64,000 bases of DNA from Chondrilla cf. caribensis (Eukaryota > Porifera > Demospongiae > Chondrillida > Chondrillidae): the NCBI GenBank assembly GCA_964020155.1, contig OZ026550.1, positions 4,272,352-4,336,351 of the forward strand, given 5' to 3'. The stretch's first letter is position 1. Each line of letters opens with the position of its first letter. Position numbers and translations under genes: made by a program. This document shows positions 39,648 to 59,173 of the stretch, one piece after another. Below the pieces are notes generated by a model. The model did no database searches. It saw only the letters and a list, made by a program, of their open reading frames with translations, and had not been told where the DNA came from.

Positions 39648-39866
39648 ACTGATACTGGGAATGGGGATGAAATGGACCTGATAATGGGATTGGGGATAAT
39701 ATGGGTCTGACAAGGGGAATAGTATGGATCTGATACTGCATGGAATGGGGATGATAATATTATGTTTGTGATACTGGAAATGGGGATGATATGGGTCTGA
39801 TACTGGGTCTGATACTGCATGGAAATGGGGATAATATGGGTCTAATACTGGGAATGGTGATGAAGT
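39648..39866. repeat. Minisatellite (GATACTGGGAATGGGGATGA-like)
   Basis: Imperfect tandem units built on GGTCTGATACTGG and AATGGGGATGATATG. Unrelated to the other minisatellites. 39.87-40.44 kb shows no gene. Confidence 0.8.
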
Positions 39867-40440
39867 ATGTGAAATGGAAGTTGGCCTTGTTGAAGAAGAA
39901 AGGTGGTGAGTCTCAATGTTTAGACGTGGCTGATAAGGGTAAGAGAAGACTCATAATGATGATCAGAGGCAGGACAGTCCCACTCAGGATTGGATGCCGA
40001 AGATGGAGGGGCTTATGAGAGAGGAAAGAAGATGTGGAGAATGTGATTTGGGGAAGGTGAAAGATGTACAATATTCACTTTTTAATACAAATCGGCAGAC
40101 CTTTTGCAGTCTCTCTCAAGGTATTGCTGCATGGGTTTTGATTTGATGACAGATGATGAAAGCTATTTACAATTCTGGACCAAGGATGAAAGAATCACTC
40201 AATCCATAGATTCTTTTATCTTGAAGATATGGATTGCTAGTTTCAATTGACTCCAGTTGGAATTATAACATAATGTTTCATTGTTGATCTGATTTTCTAT
40301 TTTACTTGGTGTATGATGGTGTGCTTCATATAGGCAGGTTTGCTATGCATGTGGCACGTTTAAAATGATTGATTGATTGATATATCCGCGAGACATAGTT
40401 TGTGCATGTCCTACATTCCACCCACTAGTAAATTAGAATA

Positions 40441-40569
40441 TTGTATGGTTTGGTACAGAGACCTTACAAGGCGAGAAGTGTCGTGATGACGTCACGTAAC
40501 TCGCGCTGAGACATATTAAATTTTTGTACGCCGTTTCTTGAAGATCTCAACGCCCGAATCAGTTTGGCA
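40441..40569 (+). promoter_or_regulatory. Promoter-like block of kinase gene K
   Basis: GACCTTACAAGG, a CRE TGACGTCA (40487-40494) and a short leader. It is a diverged relative of the R promoter block (GACCTTATAAGG...TGACGTCA), which places the kinase head behind an R-type promoter. Confidence 0.55.
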
Positions 40570-42873
40570 ATGTCGTCAATTCAACCTTCCAGCTTCTCCA
40601 AGCAGTTCACTTCTCTAGAGATAACAGGCATACAGTTGACGGGGAAGATTCTCGGGAAGGGATCGGACGCCACCGTAAAAGAAGTCAACTGGGTCGGTAC
40701 CTCGTGTGCAGCTAAGCAGCTCCACGAAATACTCCTCGAAGATGACTCTCCCGGCGGAGCCAAGCGGTTCGTTGATAATTTCGAGAAGGAATGCATGACG
40801 TGGTCCAAACTAATCCATCCTCATATCGTCCAGTTCCTCGGAGTGTATTTCTTGTCGGGGTCTCGCGTCCCCATGTTGATCCTGGAGAAAATGGGCACAA
40901 GCCTGAGACACTATCTTGAGAGCCACACCAAAGAAAACTTTCTTCTTCCCGACAAAATCTATGTTCTTCGTCAAGTAGCTCAAGCTCTGAGCTACCTCCA
41001 CAGTCGCAGTCCGCCCCTTGTCCACCACGACCTCAGTACAAATAACGTCCTATTAAACGAGGTCTCCTTGCAAGCCAAAGTGACAGACTTTGGTATGACA
41101 CGAGCCATGGATCCCTACAAGATGACCCGTAAATCTTCAGCTAAGGGTACTCAGGCCTTTATGCCTCCGGAGGTCCTTCACAGCCCTCCAAGGTATGATG
41201 AGAAGTTGGACATGTTCTCTTACGGGAATGTGATTGTCACCACGGTGATCCATGACTGGCCCGAGCCAGGTCCTCCCACCAAATATGAAGGTGACAAGTT
41301 GATAGCATTGACAGAATTCCAACGACGCGAGCGGTATCTCAGTCAGTTCAATCAGATAGAGAACAGCCTGTTTCTACCAATTGTTCGTTCTTGTTTAGAA
41401 AATCGTCCACACCACCGACCTTCCAGTTTCCATCTTGTGACCCAGATGAGAGAGATTGAGGGATCTCATCCTAGAGTGATGGCAAACTCTTCAAGTACAA
41501 CACCATTTGGTCGAGATCAAAACCATCTCCATCAAGGGTTGGCCATGAAGGAGAATGCCCTTTGTCAGAAAGATACTCAACTCAAACAGAAAGATGCCCA
41601 GCTCCGAATGAAGAATGTCCAGCTACAACAGAAAGATGCCCAGCTCAGAGAACAGAATGCCCAACTCAAACAACAGCATACCTTGCTACAGCAAAAAGAG
41701 GCCCAGCTCAAACAGAAAGATGATGAACTTCGACACAAAGATGAAGAAAGTGGTCGTCAGTATGCCGTACTGCTTCATGAACACCAACAGCTTCAACAAG
41801 AACGTGACCAACTTCGTCGTGAACGAGATCAGCTTCAACGAGAAAGTAGTCGCTCATTGTCTGCTAAACCAGTGAGTTGTTCACATTTATTTGTATCCTT
41901 CTCTTCCATCAAACCCTACATTACAACTCATTACCTCCTTCCTTCATTAATGATTTGTCTTACATAGTCCCATCCATTCTCCACAAACTACATCACACCC
42001 AGCATGAGGACACTCGTGTACTGAAATGGATGTTCAGGCATGCTATAGGTTCCACACTGTTTAACTACTACATGTACAGCTCATTCTCATGTCCCCTTAT
42101 GTACCAGACATAGTATCATCAACCAGACACAACTACATGTGTCTCCTTGCTTTGATCTGCCATTTTACTTCAAAGTACTGAAGGTGTGTCTGGTTGACTA
42201 AGGTGTATTTAGGTACATTGAAGTGTGATGAGGTATCGACTGTCATGATAGATCAGCCACTTGTTCTCCAGCTATGTGCATGTTGGACTTCTAACTTCAT
42301 GCGTAGATAGGATTAGGACTACATGTGGTTAAGGACAGAATAGAGGTGATCATACATCTTACTGTTGTCACATTACAGCACCGAGAACAGAGTGGCCAAT
42401 GTAATAAGAATTCTATTCTCCTCCAGAAAAGATAAAATATTAGCTAGTTATTTTAATTTCATGGATGCAAAGCCAACCTTCTCACCTTCCCACAATGTGA
42501 GATTGAAGCCAAATCTTTCAGTTGCCATAATATACTTCACACTAGGGGACTACACAATTCAACCCCTTAAATTCAGCCATGCTGAAAAGAGAATCTTGTC
42601 ACTAGTGATATGGCCACTCCTCTCAATACCGGCTATATACGTATATGCATGGCCTATACGTATTGCAGCTTTAGGGAGTAGTATTGTATTTGGCTTCCTT
42701 TAATACACAATTGTAGGACATACAACTACTCTCCGTACTCTAAACAATCAATTTTCAGCTTTATGGTGTAAAATGGTATTCGAGTAACTGAATTATGATC
42801 CATACGCATGCGCATAATATATATACAAACATCCACACTCAAGCATACACATACAAACATGCACATACATATT

Positions 42874-42914
<41 letters not shown>

Positions 42915-45271
42915 ACACACACACACACACACACATCGTTGCGTATAATGTGTACTTGTATGTAATGTGTGTGAGTGGTCCTATGATGATGTAATGTAGT
43001 ACATACTGAATGTGGTGAATGCCCATACCTAAAGAGAAGGTACCCTGTGTACTGTGAGTCAATGTTATACGGTCAGTACTCGATAAGGAAGCCTTGACGT
43101 ATTGTAACATAATTATAGCAAATTTACGAAGATAATATTATAACAGTGATTTTACATTATAATATGTGTTCATTACAAAAGGGTTACGAGAGATTGGAGC
43201 AAAGTATTACAATTTCACCATCATGATAAAACCACAATTAAACTAGGATATTTCAAGTACTAATGAAGAGCAACATACCATTTTATAGCTACTACAAGAG
43301 AATTACAATAATTACAAGTGAATAACAATCCTATATGTAACATATTTACAAATCCTTTAATTACGTTGGAATGTAATTATGATTGCATTATGATATGTCA
43401 TCTTTTCCATGACATGTTTCACTATTGTATGTTGGTGTACTGTACAGACAGACATGTTTCTGTGTGTATGTATATCATGTACATGTGTTGAAGCCTGTAT
43501 GTGAGAGGGGATGAGTCCCAATGTACGTACAGTACATGCAATATATATGCAATTGTAGCATCCGTTACCATATAAGCGTTAGCCATGATGCTATACTAGT
43601 TAAGACATGGACGCTCAGGCAGTATGACATATATAATGAACATGCCATCGGGCTTTGCGCCCTTGGGACTCGGTATTTTACCATGTATGTCATATCGCCC
43701 TTGTACCCATGTCTTAGCCACTAAATCATGTGCTCACGTATTTGTGACACCTACTCACACACACAAATTCATATACACACATTTCTAGTTATTATGAGGG
43801 TAAGCATAATGTTATACACATGCATGCAAAAATATGCAATTCAGCAAAACGAAGCTCAATAGCGAGAATACCGCTAATAGAAAAAGATTCAGTGCTAACG
43901 GCAAACAGAAAAAGGGCTAACCGAGAAACAATAAGAGCTGACCGAGAGTAGAAAAACTGTAAACGGCGACCTTATAAAGGACGTAGGGTACCTGGCAGCA
44001 TGTTGTTATCTCTACTTTTGTTTTTTTGGTTGCAAGAATGAGATGAAGTAAGAGATCCCTGGAGAATGCCTTTGAACAATGGATCGTCAAACTTTTCTGA
44101 GTTTAGTTATCATCTCTAAATTATCTTTTCCATCATAGCAAGATGAGTTTGTATCGACATAAATAACTACAGCACAATCCATGGACAAGAACATTAATAT
44201 TAAATGAGGTTGAAAGCAAAATTGTTTAGAAAGCTAGTTAGAAATACTTTACATTTCTGTACTATTTATCATGAATTAATTTTTACAAGGGCAAATACAC
44301 ATGCCATGCAGTCAAGGCATTTTTCAATGCAATAGAAATTAGCACATAAATTATATGTGACTACACTACACTTTGCTAATTCCTGTAACCATTGCCACTG
44401 TATATGCTCAGGCTAGCCCCCACTGATGATCATCAGCTGTCTAGTAGTATTATTTGTTTATTTCCTTCAGGTTGTGAAGAAGCCACCAAGGAACTGGAAA
44501 GATATAAAGTGTCAGAAGATACTGAATGGTGGCAATTGGTGTCAGGGTGTATCTACAAAAGGGAGCCACATTGCTGTTAGTGTTCCTAATAGCATTGAAG
44601 TATATGATAGGAGTAGTGCTAAACCACTACACACCCTAGGAAAAGGTCAGCTGGGTCGTGTTCTTCCTGGTGTCGCATTCTATGATCAAGAACACATTTT
44701 AGTATCAGACGTCTCCAACAACAACATTAAAATGTTCACCATACAAGGACGACATGTTCGTACAATGGACCGAGGAAGGACCACATTCAGACCCCGGGGT
44801 ATTACTATCAGTCCAGATGGACACATTTATGTTTGTGATGGTGCCAATAACTGTGTTTGTGTTTTTCATGTAAATGGAAAGTTTCTGTTTTCCTTTGGTT
44901 CACATGGTAGTGGTGATGAGTGTTTTGATTGGCCTAATGACTTATGTTTTGCCAGTGATGGCTTCCTCTACATCACTGATTTTGACAATAGTAGAATTTG
45001 TGTATATGATAAAGATGGTAAATTCATTCGAAAGTTCACCACTGCTTACAGGCCAAAGTGTATAGATGCCACTGATTGTAGATTTCTTATTGTTAGTTCA
45101 TGGAGGTCTGACAAAGTCATGATATACACCACTGGAGGTGACTCAGTCCGTGTATTTGGAGAACGTGGTAGTGGATTAGGACAATTTGTTGGTCCTGATG
45201 GCATATCAGTAGCCAGTGATGGTTTGATTTACATTGCTGATTGTAATAACCATCGTGTTCAAGTGTTTTGA
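40570..45271 (+). CDS. K: protein kinase / coiled coil / NHL-repeat protein
   Basis: Exon 1 40570-41871 (434 codons, start ATGTCGTCAATTCAACC) and NHL exon 44471-45271 (801 nt, open), joined in phase 0; more exons in the 2.6-kb intron cannot be excluded. Kinase features: glycine loop GKGSDATV (29-36), Lys49 in CAAK, catalytic loop [11 protein letters not shown] (Asp154, Asn159; the usual HRD Arg is His), DFG 173-175 and PPE in place of APE near 199-201. It looks like a TKL-type Ser/Thr or dual kinase, and the key catalytic residues are present. Residues about 310-425 form a heptad coiled coil ([10 protein letters not shown]..., [10 protein letters not shown]), nearly identical to the N2 coil. 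The propeller tail is that of the N units. Likely a self-associating signalling kinase with a ligand- or RNA-binding NHL platform (inference). Its 3' UTR is cut at 45288 by the large transposon. Confidence 0.75.
42877..42934. repeat. (CA)n microsatellite
   Basis: About 58 bp of CA repeat with CGCACACG interruptions. Confidence 0.95.
43598..43722. repeat. Foldback (imperfect inverted repeat) element
   Basis: TTAAGACATGG...GTATGACATATA at the left pairs with TATGTCATATCGCCC...CCATGTCTTAG at the right, around a GCGCCCTTGGGACTCGG loop. Similar in style to the foldback at 1556-1655. Confidence 0.65.
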
Positions 45272-45284
45272 CTGTAATGTCTTC

Positions 45285-45288
45285 AGTG
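45285..45288. repeat. Target-site duplication AGTG, left
   Basis: CTTCAGTG precedes the element and AGTGTGTCCTC follows it. N1 and N3 carry the empty site CTTCAGTGTGTCCTCAG / CCTCAGTGTGTCCTCAG with AGTG once. Confidence 0.9.
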
Positions 45289-45321
45289 AACACGTTATTA
45301 TTTAAAACCTTGAATTCTTAT
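45289..45321 (+). repeat. Left terminal inverted repeat
   Basis: Begins AACACGTTATTATTTAAAAC. It pairs with the reverse complement of 59137-59169 with mismatches at positions 5, 9, 11, 13, 24 and 31 only. The similarity stops after position 33. Confidence 0.88.
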
Positions 45322-45552
45322 TTATGGTAGATCATGCACAATTTCGGCACTAAATGGGCTTAATTCTCATATGATAGATGCAGACTTTGAAATCAGTCCA
45401 TTATACAATATTTATGGTACAGCTGAATAAATATAAGGGTGTTTTTGTACAATTGCTATTACGTACAAAATGACGAGTATATCCTAATCTATTAAGTTCT
45501 TTTTTCTTGATATACATGATGAATACAATGGATAGCTGTGAATATACGTGTC

Positions 45553-45558
45553 TTTATT
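45553..45558 (-). promoter_or_regulatory. Polyadenylation signal overlapping the stop codon
   Basis: The - strand reads GAGAAATAAAGACAC: the TAA stop lies within AATAAA. This supports the distal exon as the true 3' end of the ParB/methyltransferase-like gene. Confidence 0.55.
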
Positions 45559-48500
45559 TCTCCGCAGAAGACATCAAACACTGAAAGTGCATATCACTGA
45601 AATCCTCCTGCGTGTTGCATACAGAGAGAGAGAAGCACTTCAGGTCCAGCGCAGCATCAGCAAAGGAACCTGTTTAAGACATGAATATATTATAATCCAT
45701 CAATGATATTAATATTTATATAATATATATATAAAAGAGTTTTGCTAAGTCATGTATTATGCATTCTATTCGGAAAGTCACCAAAATTGGATCCCCTAAC
45801 AATGTTAAATACGGTATGTATACATGTATATAAATTCAGAAGCAGTGTCAGTTGTGAAGGTACCAAAATTGGATCCCCTAGCCAATTTTCATACTTGCTA
45901 TATACAGTATGTATGTATTATGTATATAACATAATATATAATATAGGTATAATATTATATATAATATAATTATATTGATTCAGAAGGGTGATGCATGCAG
46001 GCTCGTTCAGAATTGTATTTTCAAGTTCCCCCAAAGAGTGGTGAATATAGCACCCCCTTTCCCCCAAAGAGCGGTGAATATAGCAATTAACCCCCCGAGC
46101 TTTGTCGGGATAGCAAAAATTTTAGCATATAGTACTTAAATACCCATCTCCGCTCTGATCATGAGATAAACATTTCAGCCTGGCAGTTGCGGCAAATCGA
46201 TGGCAAATCAATTGTTGATCAATGAAAGCATTTTACCACTATATAACCAATCTAAGAATTCCCACAAATTAGAGAAAAAGGAAAAGGATCCATAATGACC
46301 TGCTCAAAACTGAAGTGGAAAGCTAGGGGCAAAACAGAGTAAACTGCCATTTTTCATTACGTCATCAAACATTTCTAATGACATCACAAGTTGAAGTGTG
46401 CAGCAAACATCAAGACCAGGGAATTTCAAATTAGCCCATTTTTTGCTCTTCTATACTCAACTAAGGATACTAGGCTCTTTTGGCTGTAGGTGGAGCAGAT
46501 ATTGAGGCTGAAATAAGAGATTTAATCTGGTTTGTACCCCCCTTCTTTTTGTCTGGGGAAACACAGGATGACAATTGTATTAGTAATGTCATGACCCAAG
46601 ACTCACCAGTCTCTTTACAGTCCTGCAAGGATATCACTGTCTGTCCAGGGCAGGCGTAGTGAGTGATCAGAGCTGTGTAGAGCTCCTTTCGGCCATTGCA
46701 AACAAAACAGTTTGACCTTCTCACTTTTATTTCAATTGGTCTGCCCCTCACCAATGACCAGTGCCCCACAAGTACATACTTGACGACAGGATCCAGTGTG
46801 AGCCCTCTGGATTGGAGTTCTAAATAGGCATGTATGAAAATATTCTGTTCTGTTGTAATATGTATTAAATTAAATAAATAATTAATAAACAATTAAATAA
46901 TAATTTTTCAATCACTATATTGCAACAAAATTAATAGTGCGAGATGAATTCTTGCAAGTAATTTTGGCACCAAACAATGCTTATAAATGATTAATATAAG
47001 GATTTATGGCAACTCACCAGCAACTGTTTCCTTCCCCTCATCAGTTTTGTCGGCCACAACTGCTACCTCTGTACTGTCAAAGTGTGTGTCTAATGTAGCC
47101 TTAAATGATGCCAATTGTTCAAAACTGCATACGACAGCAAAGTGATACACTTCGAGTGAGGCTGAAACGGAGTTAAGCTGTCTGATGGTCAGGGCTATGA
47201 CTTTCAAATCATCGGCAGTAACATCCTAAATGATGGAATATCAATAACTAATGAACTTCAAGATGAATCGTAATAAATCTTAGACTATAGTTGTTGATAG
47301 ATGAAATTTTACTCTAAGTGAAGGTACAGTAGCTGTCTATGGCTTAAATCTTAGCCTAAAAGTAAAAAAAACGAACATTGTCAATAAATCCGACACACAA
47401 TCATGCTCAAATACAGTGGATCGTGCGGAGCTACAGCAGGAATTGATTGTTGCGGCGATCATGCATGATGTGCTTAGTAATAAATATCAATCACATGCTC
47501 AGTACATGATTTGTGGCCCGCTGAAAAGGCTCGATTGCAAGGAGGCGAATGGCCATCGCATACTTATCAAGACTTGACCATCAATTTCAACTGCGAGTTG
47601 GTCGGTCTTTGGCCTTGTGGAATTTGGTTATCAGGGGAAATGCAGTGTTCAGGTAAGCTACAAGGACTTTCAGAACAATTACCCTAAAGTCTATTCAGTA
47701 GGGAGGTAGGACGTACGTGGCTGTACGTCGGTCATTCCTAGGTGGGGGATTCCATTAGTGAAATAAAGTTTCCATAACATTGACCTACCAATATAACATT
47801 ACATAATTGTGTTCTGCGCAGCGTACATGGGTGACAGCTATGTTTACAATCATGAGTCAAAATTTACCCCTGTTGATTACACTAAGTTAAACATGTTCCA
47901 CAACTATCAAAACATTCAATAGCTCACTGGAAATGCATCCATCACTATTAGTGTGGCCCCACTAAAACTTGGAATTTGCTCCATTACTTTTCTGCTGTTC
48001 ACTTCTTTTAGCTCACTCTGCATAAAATATACCTTCGTACCATTTCTTTCAACACAGGTAACCAGCTGCTGAGATGTGGATGTCTCCCTGATACTGTCCA
48101 AGGCTGCCTGACAATATAGCCTGAAAGCCTGGGGAAGTCCTTCTTTGCCTTTCAAGTTGAGGTGGGAATACGGCTTTAACCCCTCCTCATTTGCAAAGTG
48201 GGGAAACTTTGCCACAGCATCCTCCCAAGAGCTTGTTCGCGTGCACCTTGTGGTGAGTGTAAGTGTTGAAATTGTAATCATGTTGTATTACAGTAACTGT
48301 AAATTAAATTATGACATTTTGTACCATTATGTCTGAATAGTCAGTATTACTCAGCTACAAGGAGATACTTATCTTCCTAAGTAAGTATATGGCTGCTTAC
48401 CTGACAAATATGGCCTTTGCCAGTTTCATGGCTCTGAACTCAGTTGCGGACAGCTTTAGCTCTGCCAGGGACATTTCTCTCTCCTTCACCTTCCTCAGGA

Positions 48501-51500
48501 CTGATAGTTGGAAGTCCTCATCTAAGTTCTGCAGTGCTTCGAAATAGTGTTGCTTGAAGTCAGGGGTTGTTTGAAGTTGCTTCTTTGTTCCTAATGGAGA
48601 TGGCATACAAGGTTTAGTGACAACCTTCGCTATATTAGGTCCATAGTCCATTGCATGCATGTACATGTACTACTGCATGCTACAGTCCTTTCAGGAAATT
48701 ACATACGTACATATGTACAGTATATACATGCATGATGCTGTGATACACAGATAGGCAATATTGTCCTTAAATCCCTATTTGAAATGACTAGCTGAAGTAG
48801 CTGGCCCAGCTACAGTCCTGTTTATGTAGTCAACTCACGAATTTCCTTCTGGCCTTTGAGTTTGCCCTCCTCAAACAATGCTATCACTGAACGTGCAACT
48901 TCAAACACCGGGGCACTAAATGAAGCCTGCGCAAATATGTTTGAGCTTCTGGTGTTGACAATACCCTGTATACATGGAGTAATAGTACATTGCACAATAC
49001 ATGATCTGTAATCCTCGTGGTTTTCTGGTAATTATGTATCTAGCTGTACAAACAGTCTACGTACGTACCTTTGGTAGTATGCACTTCATGCATGCTTTTC
49101 TCCACTCTGTTGTTGGTTTGGGAGTGGGATCCGTTCTGAGATCTTTCCCAGCCATGGTGTATAACCTTGCCCTGCATCCTTCCACCTGTACGAAGTAGAA
49201 TACATTGTTAATGAAATCTTGACATGTAGTGGGAGAGTTCCATGCACTTACATAGTCCTTGTGTGTTAGGCCATGGGTAAAGTGGCCATTTACATTGTGG
49301 CGCATGGCAAGCCTCAAAGCCTCTTCATCTGTGAGGCCACAGTACACAATGCCAAGGGCCTCACCAAACAGGGGGTGGTCTGAATTATTGGGGATCAATT
49401 TTTAGTACTAACAACTTGGAAACAGTGCATGTATGCTGTCACTATCGAATCCCTCACCAGGATATTCCTCGACTAAACGTTTTCTGGCCTCAACGCTGTG
49501 CAAACCACCAATCACCTCAAATTTGTATTGGCCAGATAAGTCTACTCGAAACTTCTCCTTGTCTTTTTCTTCTTTGCACAGCAGTGCAAGTGGTGGTACC
49601 CCTGGTCCTGTTGGATCCTGCTGCAGCTTCAACTTGAGGCTTTCAACAAAGCACTCATCCACCTTCCTTAGTAGCCGCTCTAAGGGAGGAGCCTCCAGCT
49701 GTTCCATCTTCACCTTCAAGGGTATGTCCCCTTTAAGTATGTAGAACAGAAATATCATTGACTGATAGGCACTGGCACCGTACATGCTTATATCTACGCA
49801 TTATGTACTATTGCCCATGATGGATCACTGGTGGTATGTAATGACTGGTTTACCATGCATGTATACATTGTGCTATACTAGATGTATATGTAATAGTTAT
49901 TACATAGGGAGCAGTGCAATATAAAGCAGTTGCACCACTCCCTATATAATAACTAGCTTTGTGTAGGCACTTATTTGAATTTCGAGTAATGGCGACTCTG
50001 AAAGACTCTTTCCTTTACATTAAAACAGTCGTTCTGGGTTAACAAGGCTCGCTCAGATGGTTTGTAAGCGCAATGCGAAATTCCACAGTGCACTTTGAAG
50101 AGGACCTTTATCCTAATGTTTTGTTTGTGAAGGGAAATAAGGGTGCGATCTCCAATTGATTAGCAATCGGAGTACGAAGGCAGGAGCGACAGCCCTATCT
50201 GTCGAGAATTGCTTCTTGGTCATGTTAAAACCATTTGTCCTGAGAGAGAGATCCATCACTTCGCTGTCGAGTTTTTACATTACATACCTTTTGGGATACG
50301 CATTCAAGTTCGAGAGCTACAATCTACAGTTCTCGGCGTATAGGGTTTACGGCCTGCCTTCCTACATCGATCGGATACGCTGATTCGCCATGAAGCCAGA
50401 TAAATGGCTGTTATCTGTCTACTGTTATGATAACAATGGGGCGCTTGTTGTACACTTGCGGTTGAGTTAATTGAAAAGGGTGTACGCTGGAATGCACACT
50501 TTTCCTTTGATCCTGACCCCCTTCATACAATACTGGGTTTACCTAGCTTCTTCATCTCAATTTCTGCATCCATATCGTCCTCAATGTATATACTAGTGTC
50601 TTCCTTCTGCTTCTTCTCCGTGTTGTTCACTGGAACATCTGGTGGCCGCTTACTGCCCATGGTGGTGACACTTACAACTCGTTCAGTTGAATGTGGAGCT
50701 ATGGTGCTTGCTCTCAATGGCTCCGTTGAGAGTGTACGTAATGTTGCCGGGATGGTTGCTCTCAATTGCATTGCATCAGGCTCTATACAACAATAGTTTA
50801 GTCTTTAACATTTGTGCAGCCCTATGTATGCTGTTTTCGCCTTGACTAAGAATTTTGCAACATACCTGGTTCATAAGTTGCCATTCCTTCCCATCTTTCA
50901 AGGAAGTCTTGTGCATTTTTAATGCCTCTAAAAGAGCTGAAGACTTCATTTTCTTTCCAATTGAAATTTGTAACGTTCAGCCTGCAGTTGCCATCTTTGC
51001 AAGTGATCTATTATATAATAGTGTTATGGAAGCAAGTTAGTACATATTTTTGATATAGAATCTGTTCGGAATACAGGCTATTGTTGTATTGTGCTAGCCA
51101 GGTGCATACACATTCATATATCCCCGTGGAAATGCAAGATTGCATGTGCACCTGTCACACAAATATGTTCCTATCAAAGTCTGTTCCCCATGGGCGCTTC
51201 TTGAATACAAAATTCATTTGCCAAGGTTGAGTGGTTTAAGGTTTAGTAAGCGCCCAGGGGCACTGATTATAAGGGGAAACAGATTTTTGTGACATACCCA
51301 TTTACTCTGCATGCTGTGCCCTATAGCGTAAGAATGCTTTGGCTATAATATACCTTAAGAAATCTATTACAAGGCTAAATTTACATGCTTTACAGCTATT
51401 GTTATTAGAATTATTATATGTACACATTACCATTCTGCAGGTTCCATGGCACGAAGCAGAAGACAGTGCAAACATGCTATTATGAATGACATGCAACTGA

Positions 51501-51760
51501 CAATACTAGCCTGTTTTCTTTAATTGTATTTACGTATAATACTCATCTACGTATGTACTCAAAATTATTACAAGACTTGCCTTCACAATGTCCGGTGCCA
51601 ATTTCGCGGGGATGTCTTCCTTTGCGTCTTCCAGGCGGATTTCACGAACTACACCTAGCGGCGATTTGTTCCGTTTCAAAATATAGTCCCCACCAGAGTA
51701 TTTCAAATTAAATAACCTATCAACGGTCAATTCAAAGTACCACAACTTCGGTTGAGGCAT
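45554..51760 (-). CDS. ParB/Srx-like + beta-class N4/N6 DNA methyltransferase-like protein (750 aa)
   Basis: Twelve exons read on the - strand: 51760-51581, 51007-50866, 50782-50543, 49730-49458, 49379-49252, 49185-49069, 48965-48839, 48590-48401, 48246-47928, 47225-47018, 46819-46607 and 45669-45554; total 2253 nt, all phases close. The start is ATG at 51760 (MPQPKLWYFELTVDRL). Intron 1 appears to use a GC donor (AAG|GCAAGT). Residues about 187-335 resemble ParB: VIGGLHSVEARKRLVEEYP (near 260-278), then GLTDEEALRLAMRHNVNG, as in the ParB Asn-box region. The C-terminal half follows beta-class methyltransferase order: IVMDAFP (566-572) where DPPY/DPPW is expected, YHFAVVCSFEQLASF as the following strand, then PGQTVISLQDCKETGSFADA at the C-terminus in the place of the FxGxG motif. 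Both signature motifs are degenerate, so catalysis is doubtful. An alternative last exon (46507-46470, ...PPTAKRA, stop) also fits phase, but it would lose the motif-I tail. A polyA signal AATAAA overlaps the stop. Confidence 0.75.
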
Positions 51761-51941
51761 TTTGAGCTGCTGCAAATAACCTTAGCGCGAAGCACTAAGA
51801 CAAGCGCGCGTCCAAATCGGCGGCGTCACCATGTAAATTTGTTTTGCAGCTGTTGTATGACCTAACTTTTATGTTGAGTGATTTTCAAGCCCTAGCAATA
51901 GAGCGAAATTGAACGCGTTCGTAGTTTCGAAACTCCGAAGC
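51761..51941. promoter_or_regulatory. Bidirectional promoter region of the transposon genes
   Basis: The 181 bp between the two start codons are GC-richer than the surroundings (AAGCGCGCGTCCAAATCGG). No TATA box was seen. A shared promoter is inferred from head-to-head spacing. Confidence 0.55.
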
Positions 51942-58892
<6,951 letters not shown>

Positions 58893-59136
58893 GTGGTACT
58901 CTAGCTTGTAAAGCTTCAATATTTCAGTGTATCTGTAAATTCTGGTTGGATAATTTTGCTAAGTGCAACACCTTGCTATGATACATCATAAATATACATA
59001 AGCTCATAGCATTATATAATTTGCAATTACTTCAATTTAGGGTCTTGCATGATGTAATGTGCAAGGTAAGGCAGATTTTACAGTATCTTAACAACGATAT
59101 TGTCAAAAATGTCTTCAAAATAGCAGTTTATAGGAG

Positions 59137-59169
59137 ATCAGAATTTAAGGTTTTAATTCAGAACATGTT
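59137..59169 (-). repeat. Right terminal inverted repeat
   Basis: Its reverse complement begins AACATGTTCTGAATTAAAAC and matches the left end at 27 of 33 positions. Confidence 0.88.
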
Positions 59170-59173
59170 AGTG
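59170..59173. repeat. Target-site duplication AGTG, right
   Basis: Followed by TGTCCTCAGATACTTTGAAT, the continuation of the K/N-type 3' UTR. Confidence 0.9.

Larger units (their letters stand above)
41872..44470 (+). other. Large intron of K
   Basis: Contains a 112-aa open frame at 42365-42703 ([16 protein letters not shown]..., hydrophobic C-terminus) preceded by an AG. I do not recognise it, and it has no convincing donor. Also holds a CA tract and a foldback, listed separately. The last 100 bp match the pre-NHL introns of N2 and N4. Confidence 0.4.

Noticed and set aside
46470..46507. Terminal exon ending ...SAPPTAKRA, stop, for the ParB-MTase-like gene
   Set aside because: Phase fits, but the distal exon at 45554-45669 completes a methyltransferase motif and has a polyA signal. 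Kept only as an alternative isoform.
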